Source of the DNA: JAAXQD01 sp963790095
GTDB lineage: Bacteria; Desulfobacterota; Desulfobacteria; Desulfobacterales; UBA11574
Assembly: GCA_963790095.1 (NCBI GenBank)
Contig: CAWBNO010000020.1
Span: 253,058 to 317,057 of the forward strand
DNA: 64,000 nucleotides
Reading direction: 5' to 3'
Part shown: piece by piece, positions 59,331-64,000 of the stretch
How positions within the stretch are numbered: position 1 is the stretch's first letter
Layout: every line of letters begins with the position of its first letter
Program-made: the position numbers and the translations under genes
The notes under the pieces: generated by a model
What the model was told of the DNA's origin: nothing
What the model saw: the letters and a program-made list of their open reading frames with translations, nothing else
Database searches by the model: none

Positions 59331-60881
59331 ATGAATTTGGTCCCGATTAATTTGAAAACAAATATTGCCATTTGGCTGGCGGTGCTTTTAATGTTTTCCA
59401 TGGCCTTAATCGGTTTTGTCATGATTATGACCGAACAAAAGGCCCTGGTCAAGGCGGAAATTTCAAGAGGATATGCCGTTATATCGGGCATTGAAACCGG
59501 TTTTATGATGTATTCTAATCCGGAAGATGTTCAGACAGATTCAGGTTTTCAGGCCGGTCTTCGAAAACTGGTTAAAGATGCAGAATTTTCTTGTGTACTG
59601 GTTTTACACACACCCAAGAATCGAACCTATTTGGACGGGAAAACCTGTGGGTTGTATGACGAACTCGAATCACTTGCCCGTCAGACCGTTCAGACAGGAT
59701 TGAAAACAACCCGGTTTCTCGGTTCCGCCTGGGGGGTTTTCTGGAGACAAAGCAAGGATCTGATGATTGCGGCGCCCTTGTTTCAGAACGGACGGGTCGT
59801 TGGCGCGTGCAGCATTGTTATGCCCCTTGGGGGAATATATAAGGTTTTGAGACGGACGCAATATGTGTTGTTGATATACCTCTTTGTCAATACACTTGTC
59901 TTTACGATCATCGGTCTTTATCGATTGTCAAGAATTACGGTTAACCCTTTGCGGAAATTGGTGAAAAGAGCTGAAGCATACAAAGAAGAAGAGACGTTTT
60001 TTCTTTATGAAGCAGAGGACAACGAGTTCGGCAAATTGTCCAAGGCGCTGAACAGAATGCTGCAACATATCGCCGAGGATAAAGAAAAGCTTCAAGCTGG
60101 GGTGATGTCCCTCGAAAAGGCCAATGTCGATTTGAAAAAAGCTCAAAAAGATATGATCCGGGCGGAAAAATTGGCCTCCGTGGGGCGATTGTCTGCAGGA
60201 ATTGCCCATGAAATCGGCAATCCTATCGGTATTATTATGGGCTATCTCGAATTGCTCAAACAAAATGATGTCTCAGACGAGGACAGAAAGGAATTTTTTA
60301 AACGTACAGAAAGTGAAGTCAATAGAATCGATACGATTATCCGGCAACTCCTGGAGCTTTCAAAACCTTCAACCCAAGGATTGAAAGCTGTTTCGGTGAA
60401 TGCGATCATCCAAGACACGGTCGCTGCCTTCAAGTTTCATCCTTTGATGTCCGATATTGAATTGGATTTCAGATTTATGGCGGAACGTGATATAGTTATG
60501 GCGGACCCGAACCAGTTGAGGCAGGTTTTTCTGAATCTAATTATCAATGCTGCCGATGCCATTTCGTCGAATAAAGATCACTCAAAGGGGAAAATATCGA
60601 TTATCAGCGAGGTCGTAACCGGCATCCAGGCTGAATCGAAGGATCATCCGGACATGTTGAAAATAGAATATATCGACAATGGCCCGGGGATTGCCGAGGA
60701 GAATCTTGGAAATATTTTTGATCCTTTTTATACCACCAAAGGGCCTGGAAAAGGCACCGGCCTCGGTCTTTCCGTTTGTATTATGATTGTTGAAGGGATT
60801 GGCGGAAAGATCAAGGCAAACAGTAAAGAAGGTACCGGCACGACCCTAACCATCTACTTACCGCTGAATGTTGAGCTGTGA
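59331..60881 (+). CDS. NtrB-like sensor histidine kinase
   Basis: A 516-residue kinase. N-terminal membrane helix (about 13-33), a periplasmic or extracellular sensor domain (about 40-180), a second membrane helix (about 182-205), HAMP, coiled-coil linker, and phosphoacceptor H293 in AHEIGNPIG. The ATPase domain has LNLIINAADA, IDNGPGIAEEN and GTGLGLSV. Partner of the sigma-54 regulator 35 bases downstream. Signal unknown. Confidence 0.9.
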   Translation: MNLVPINLKTNIAIWLAVLLMFSMALIGFVMIMTEQKALVKAEISRGYAVISGIETGFMMYSNPEDVQTDSGFQAGLRKLVKDAEFSCVLVLHTPKNRTYLDGKTCGLYDELESLARQTVQTGLKTTRFLGSAWGVFWRQSKDLMIAAPLFQNGRVVGACSIVMPLGGIYKVLRRTQYVLLIYLFVNTLVFTIIGLYRLSRITVNPLRKLVKRAEAYKEEETFFLYEAEDNEFGKLSKALNRMLQHIAEDKEKLQAGVMSLEKANVDLKKAQKDMIRAEKLASVGRLSAGIAHEIGNPIGIIMGYLELLKQNDVSDEDRKEFFKRTESEVNRIDTIIRQLLELSKPSTQGLKAVSVNAIIQDTVAAFKFHPLMSDIELDFRFMAERDIVMADPNQLRQVFLNLIINAADAISSNKDHSKGKISIISEVVTGIQAESKDHPDMLKIEYIDNGPGIAEENLGNIFDPFYTTKGPGKGTGLGLSVCIMIVEGIGGKIKANSKEGTGTTLTIYLPLNVEL

Positions 60882-60916
60882 ATGAAATCCATGGAAATCG
60901 CGTCAAGATTTGAACA

Positions 60917-62323
60917 ATGAATAAAAAAACAGCAGCAGATAATACATTGTCCCAAAAACGCTTGTTGATCATCGATGATGAAGAGAACATGCGCCACATG
61001 CTGTCCTCATTACTTAAAAAATCGGGCTATCGCGTGGATACGGCATCCAATGGGAAAGAGGCGTTAGAAATGGTGGATCAGACGCTATACGATTTTATCC
61101 TCTGTGATCTTAAGATGCCGGATATCAGCGGAATGGAATTTTTTGAAATTGCACGGGACAAGCTTTGGGCCACCACCGTGATTATGATGTCGGCATATGG
61201 TAGCGTCGATATTGCTGTTGAAGCCATGAAGAAAGGGGCGTATGACTTTATATCGAAACCGTTCAAATCCGATGAAGTTCTTCTTACCCTTAAAAAGGCG
61301 GAAGAACGAGAGAGTTTGAAAAGGGAAAATCTTTGGCTTAAAGAACGAATTCGAAAAATTCAAGAAAACTATCATTTTGGAAATATGGTGGCCAAAAGCA
61401 AGGCGATGAATGCGGTATTCAAGCTGGCCGAAAAAGTGGCCCAATACAATACCACGGTATTAATTTATGGAGACAGTGGAACCGGAAAAGAATTGGTTGC
61501 AAAGGGGATTCATTTTGCAGGAGACCGGGCAAAAAAGCCGCTGGTTCCTGTCAACTGCGGCGGTATCCCTGAAAATTTGTTGGAAAGCGAGCTTTTTGGG
61601 TATAAAAAAGGCGCTTTTACTGGGGCGGATCGAGATAGAAAGGGGCTTTTTACGGAAGCGGACGGGGGTACGATTTTCCTCGATGAAATCGGCGAACTTC
61701 CCCTGTCTTTGCAGGTAAAGCTCCTGCGTGTACTCCAGGAGAGTGAAATCAGAGCGGTGGGTGATTCAAAAACAAAGAAAATAGATGTTCGTATCATTGC
61801 GGCGACCGCTAAAGACCTCAAGAATGAAGTGAAAAAGGGCGCCTTTCGCGAGGATCTGTTCTTCAGGCTGAATGTCCTGCCGATCATGCTGCCGCCGCTC
61901 AGGGAACGGCCGGAAGACATTCCCCTTTTAAGTCAACATTTCATTGACCGGTTCAATGTCAGTCTCGATAAGGAAATCAATGGAATTGCACCGTCGGCCA
62001 TGGCCCTTCTGCTGAAGTACCGCTGGCCGGGAAATGTCAGGGAACTTGAAAATATTATTGAAAGGGCCGTAGTTCTGGCTGAAAATACAATCCTCTTGCC
62101 GGAAAACTTGCCGTTTGAATTGGGCGAAGAAACACAGATGGAAAAGATAAACGATGGGTTTCATGGCTATTCACTGAAGGCCGCACAAAAAATTCTGGAA
62201 AAAAAACTCATTACAAAGGCCCTTAAAACAACCAACGGCAATCGTACCCAAGCCGCAAAGATTCTTGAAATCAGTCATCCGTCCCTGTTAAGTAAAATCA
62301 AGGCTTACGACATTAACCTTTAA
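60917..62323 (+). CDS. Sigma-54-dependent response regulator
   Basis: A 468-residue NtrC-family activator. Receiver with phosphoacceptor D64 (CDLKMPD), AAA+ domain with Walker A GDSGTGKE at 185-192, the sigma-54-contacting GAFTGA at 232-237, then a Fis-type helix-turn-helix (NRTQAAKILEISHPSLLSKIK). Most likely phosphorylated by the upstream kinase to drive RpoN promoters. Target genes unknown. Confidence 0.93.
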   Translation: MNKKTAADNTLSQKRLLIIDDEENMRHMLSSLLKKSGYRVDTASNGKEALEMVDQTLYDFILCDLKMPDISGMEFFEIARDKLWATTVIMMSAYGSVDIAVEAMKKGAYDFISKPFKSDEVLLTLKKAEERESLKRENLWLKERIRKIQENYHFGNMVAKSKAMNAVFKLAEKVAQYNTTVLIYGDSGTGKELVAKGIHFAGDRAKKPLVPVNCGGIPENLLESELFGYKKGAFTGADRDRKGLFTEADGGTIFLDEIGELPLSLQVKLLRVLQESEIRAVGDSKTKKIDVRIIAATAKDLKNEVKKGAFREDLFFRLNVLPIMLPPLRERPEDIPLLSQHFIDRFNVSLDKEINGIAPSAMALLLKYRWPGNVRELENIIERAVVLAENTILLPENLPFELGEETQMEKINDGFHGYSLKAAQKILEKKLITKALKTTNGNRTQAAKILEISHPSLLSKIKAYDINL

Positions 62324-62503
62324 CCACTGTCTGGTCATAACGGGTTGTTTTGTCCGAACTCTTGTTGATGCTTGAAAATTAGTTCTCGGAATGTCAACGG
62401 GTTGCACCCCAAGGGCATTTCCTGACCCTCTGAACCTCCTTTGAAATCGATTTGCTTCAACGCATTAAAATGTTACCCCATCATAGAAAACAGGAGCCTT
62501 GGA
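62324..62503. other. Gap before the GH13 gene
   Basis: 180 bases with no gene. CAGGAGCC before the next ATG serves as RBS. A sigma-54 promoter is not clearly readable. Confidence 0.3.
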
Positions 62504-64000
62504 ATGGAAGACATGGGTGCGGTTCAACATCTCCTCAAGAAGATTTACGGTGAAAAAACCGGAAATCTGGCTTTTGACACCATACGCCCCATCATCGATA
62601 GATTTCCCCATCGTAAAGGCCGGGGGAGGGGGTATTTTTCCCAGGAAGATGTATTTTTGATCACCTATGGCGACACATTGAAGAACGAGGGAGAACGTCC
62701 TCTAGAGACCTTATATAAATTTGCCCTTCGCTATTTTAAAGATGTTTTTTCAACCCTACATATCCTTCCGTTTTTCCCGTTTTCTTCGGATGATGGATTT
62801 TCGGTGATCGATTTTTTCACGGTGAATTCCGAGCTTGGGAATTGGGAAGATATCCGTCGACTGGGCAGGGAGTTTCAGTTGATGTTCGATCTCGTGCTCA
62901 ATCATGTTTCGGCAAAGAGCAGGTGGTTTCAAAACTATTTGGCGGAGAAACCAAACTATGAGGACTTCGCCATCGAGGTCGATCCCCTTGCCGATCTGTC
63001 TGCGGTGACGAGACCCCGATCCTTACCGCTTTTAACTCGATTCAAAAAAACTTCCGACGATCCTGTATATGTCTGGACCACTTTCAGTGCCGATCAGATC
63101 GATCTCAATTACAAGAGCGTAGAAGTTCTCAAACAAATGGTAAAAGCCCTTCTTTTTTATGTGGAGCAAGGGGCCACCGCTATCCGTCTGGATGCAGTTG
63201 CGTATATCTGGAAGGAAATCGGCACAACCTGCACGCATCTGCCCCAGGCCCATCAAGTGGTTCAACTTTTTCGAAGCATATTGAACATTGTCGCACCGGA
63301 CGTTCTACTGATTACCGAGACCAATGTGCCCCATGATGAGAATATGAGTTATTTCGGCAACGGCCACAATGAAGGACAAATGATTTATAATTTTACGTTG
63401 CCGCCGTTGCTTTTTTATACTTTTGCCCGGGAGGATTCAACGGTGCTGTCCCGATGGGCCAAAGATTTGAAGGTGCCGTCCCATAGCAATACGTTTTTCA
63501 ATTTTACGGCGTCCCATGACGGAATCGGCGTACGTCCCCTGGAAGGGATTTTACCCCCGGCTGAAATCGATAAACTCATCGATGTGGTGAAAGAGAATGG
63601 CGGAAGGGTTTCCTATCGAAGAAATTCCGATGGTTCCGACAGTCCCTATGAGTTGAATATAACCTATGTGGATGCCCTGTCGACCCCGGGGGCCACCAAA
63701 AATTCTTTGCATGCACAAAAATTTTTGGCGTCTCAGTCAATTCAGTATGCGTTGCCCGGGATCCCCGCTACCTATATTCACAGTGTACTCGGTTCCAGGA
63801 ACTGGGAGGTCGGCGTTGGGCAGACCCAAAGAGCCAGGACCATCAATCGGGAAAAATTACAGGTTGATGGCGTGTCGTCCCAACTCAAGGATCCTGGAAG
63901 CTTTCGCTCTCAGATATTTTATCGATATATTAAAATGATCAAAACCAGAAGGGAACAGTCTGCTTTTCACCCCAACGCTGGTTTTGAGATACTGGAAATC
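62504..64000 (+). CDS. GH13_18 glycoside phosphorylase (glucosylglycerate/sucrose type), partial
   Basis: Runs off the window. The first 499 residues show a GH13 barrel with the nucleophile in IRLDAVAYIWKE, the acid/base in ITETNVPHDE and the transition-state stabiliser in TASHDGIG. RVSYRRNSDGSDSPYELNIT is typical of the sucrose and glucosylglycerate phosphorylase subgroup, and the N-terminal extension fits glucosylglycerate phosphorylase better than sucrose phosphorylase. It would release glucose-1-phosphate from a compatible solute. Start ATG 62504 follows CAGGAG. Confidence 0.8.
   Translation, partial: MEDMGAVQHLLKKIYGEKTGNLAFDTIRPIIDRFPHRKGRGRGYFSQEDVFLITYGDTLKNEGERPLETLYKFALRYFKDVFSTLHILPFFPFSSDDGFSVIDFFTVNSELGNWEDIRRLGREFQLMFDLVLNHVSAKSRWFQNYLAEKPNYEDFAIEVDPLADLSAVTRPRSLPLLTRFKKTSDDPVYVWTTFSADQIDLNYKSVEVLKQMVKALLFYVEQGATAIRLDAVAYIWKEIGTTCTHLPQAHQVVQLFRSILNIVAPDVLLITETNVPHDENMSYFGNGHNEGQMIYNFTLPPLLFYTFAREDSTVLSRWAKDLKVPSHSNTFFNFTASHDGIGVRPLEGILPPAEIDKLIDVVKENGGRVSYRRNSDGSDSPYELNITYVDALSTPGATKNSLHAQKFLASQSIQYALPGIPATYIHSVLGSRNWEVGVGQTQRARTINREKLQVDGVSSQLKDPGSFRSQIFYRYIKMIKTRREQSAFHPNAGFEILEI

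Overview
The window looks like chromosome from an anaerobic deltaproteobacterium (Desulfobacterota, most likely Desulfobacterales). This is inferred from menaquinone-type UbiE/MenG, an F1 ATP synthase operon led by paired b' and b subunits without a and c, an NtrB/NtrC-like sigma-54 pair, a GlmU-like protein reduced to its uridylyltransferase domain, and the general look of the rRNA operon. The 16S gene (about 53660-55229) would settle the placement.

Layout. 1-7863: metabolic and housekeeping genes (SDR-like protein, HNH nuclease, threonine dehydratase-like enzyme, UbiB-family kinase, a FixH-like/TauE-like membrane pair, MenG and a second methyltransferase). 7864-12900: an AT-rich insert with a 1068-residue membrane protein joining an MFS-like/spermidine-synthase-like part to TPRs, and a small protein made of DRR repeats. 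12925-18679: an orphan GspG-like pseudopilin, a ribbon-helix-helix protein with a palindromic operator, a QseE/QseG-like kinase and lipoprotein pair, and mutY.

18774-33271 is the accessory part and the most interesting. It starts with the 3' half of a tRNA-Ser(GCU) and decayed uvrD-like and cytidylate-kinase-like remnants. A roughly 12.3 kb genomic island follows, bounded by perfect 47-bp direct repeats (20932-20978 and 33193-33239). The repeats are the 3' half of tRNA-Pro(GGG), and the intact tRNA and a tyrosine integrase lie at the right end. Its cargo, all on the minus strand, is almost entirely predicted to be exported or lipid-active: a META/SH3 protein, an alpha/beta-hydrolase lipoprotein, a class 3 lipase, a phospholipase-D-like protein, an orphan TAXI binding protein, an LssY_C protein (frameshifted at its lipobox), a coiled-coil periplasmic protein and an LprI-MliC lysozyme-inhibitor fusion. 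I see no known defence or secretion system in it. As a set I cannot match it to a described system; it looks like an envelope/lipid-remodelling or envelope-protection cassette.

33564-41589: cell-wall genes (ldcA-like, a serine hydrolase, mreB-mreC-mreD-mrdA-rodA). 41756-47846: atpF'-F-H-A-G-D-C with a promoter and a terminator. 48060-53386: glmU N-terminal domain, zapB-like, zapA, a 6S RNA, a 201-bp inverted-repeat element, rny and tyrS. 53482-59090: complete rRNA operon 16S-tRNA-Ile-tRNA-Ala-23S-5S with promoter and terminator. 59331-64000: a two-component sigma-54 pair and the start of a GH13_18 glycoside phosphorylase that runs off the window.
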